Below, one piece after another: positions 5,674 through 5,749 of a stretch of DNA of 5,749 bases; position 1 is the first letter of the stretch; the number at the start of each line of letters is the position of its first letter. This DNA is from Spirochaetia bacterium (lineage in GTDB: Bacteria > Spirochaetota > Spirochaetia > Treponematales > Breznakiellaceae). The notes under the pieces were generated by a model. The model made no database searches and was not told the origin of the DNA. It worked only from the letters and a program-made list of their open reading frames with translations. Both the position numbers and the translations under genes were made by a program. The stretch is from NCBI GenBank assembly GCA_025997615.1, contig BNUV01000123.1, positions 1-5,749 of the forward strand, read 5' to 3'.

Positions 5674-5749
5674 CTCCTACGAATTCAAATAATTTGTCCC
5701 ATTTGGGTTTAATTGTATTATATGTATATCTTTCTGAATTAATTTTCGC
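5663..5749 (-). CDS. 3' end of a minus-strand gene, possibly a glycosyltransferase (partial)
   Basis: Read on the minus strand, one frame is open from the right edge to a TGA at 5663-5665. It gives 28 residues containing SERYTYNTIKPKWDKLFEFV. The pattern of Tyr, a short helix with Lys-Trp, then Leu-Phe-Glu resembles the C-terminal helix of family-4 glycosyltransferases, but 28 residues are too few to be sure. The gene runs toward the truncated family-4 gene and their stops overlap tail to tail (5663-5673). Being the only opposed gene in the window, and starting exactly where the + strand gene breaks, it suggests an inversion or other rearrangement. A different polysaccharide enzyme or a mobile-element gene is possible. 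Confidence 0.42.
   Translation of the reverse strand, partial: AKINSERYTYNTIKPKWDKLFEFVGVKV

Overview
The window is a fragment of a surface-polysaccharide (O-antigen or capsule type, Wzx/Wzy-dependent) biosynthesis locus. Every recognisable gene lies on the + strand except one gene end at the right edge. Several genes are broken, so it reads as a recombined or decaying polysaccharide cluster. I cannot name the organism. Clear Shine-Dalgarno sequences before the three right-hand genes (AGGA or GAGGTGA), low GC and the protein families suggest a host-associated anaerobe, either a low-GC Firmicute or another anaerobe that trades capsule genes with Bacteroidetes. The sequence does not settle this.

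Left part (1-1466): an unidentified reading frame ends at 112. It runs into a left-handed beta-helix acetyltransferase that has lost its N-terminal half (91-420). A compact block of nested inverted repeats follows (about 446-613) and stops just before a Wzy-type polymerase gene. That polymerase is cut off after about 231 residues (622-1317), and a second GC-rich hairpin region (1318-1410) follows the break. Hairpins on both sides of the polymerase carry the same AGTA loop.

Middle (1467-3076): a full-length Wzx-type flippase (445 aa) is followed five bases later by a decayed FkbM-family methyltransferase. I rebuild that gene from pieces in two reading frames. It has lost its N-terminus and a central segment and has small indels.

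Right part (3077-5749): much more AT-rich. A 124-base spacer precedes an intact family-2 glycosyltransferase, an intact EpsG-family polymerase and the start of a family-4 glycosyltransferase joined to the polymerase through a TAATG overlap. The family-4 gene breaks off after about 105 residues, where it meets the 3' end of a gene on the opposite strand. This looks like a rearrangement breakpoint.

In working form, the glycosyltransferases would build a lipid-linked repeat unit, acetyl- and methyltransferases would decorate it, Wzx would flip it across the inner membrane and a Wzy/EpsG-type protein would polymerise it. Here one polymerase is broken and a second, unrelated one is intact, which suggests module replacement. 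I see no rRNA, tRNA, CRISPR array or intact transposase.
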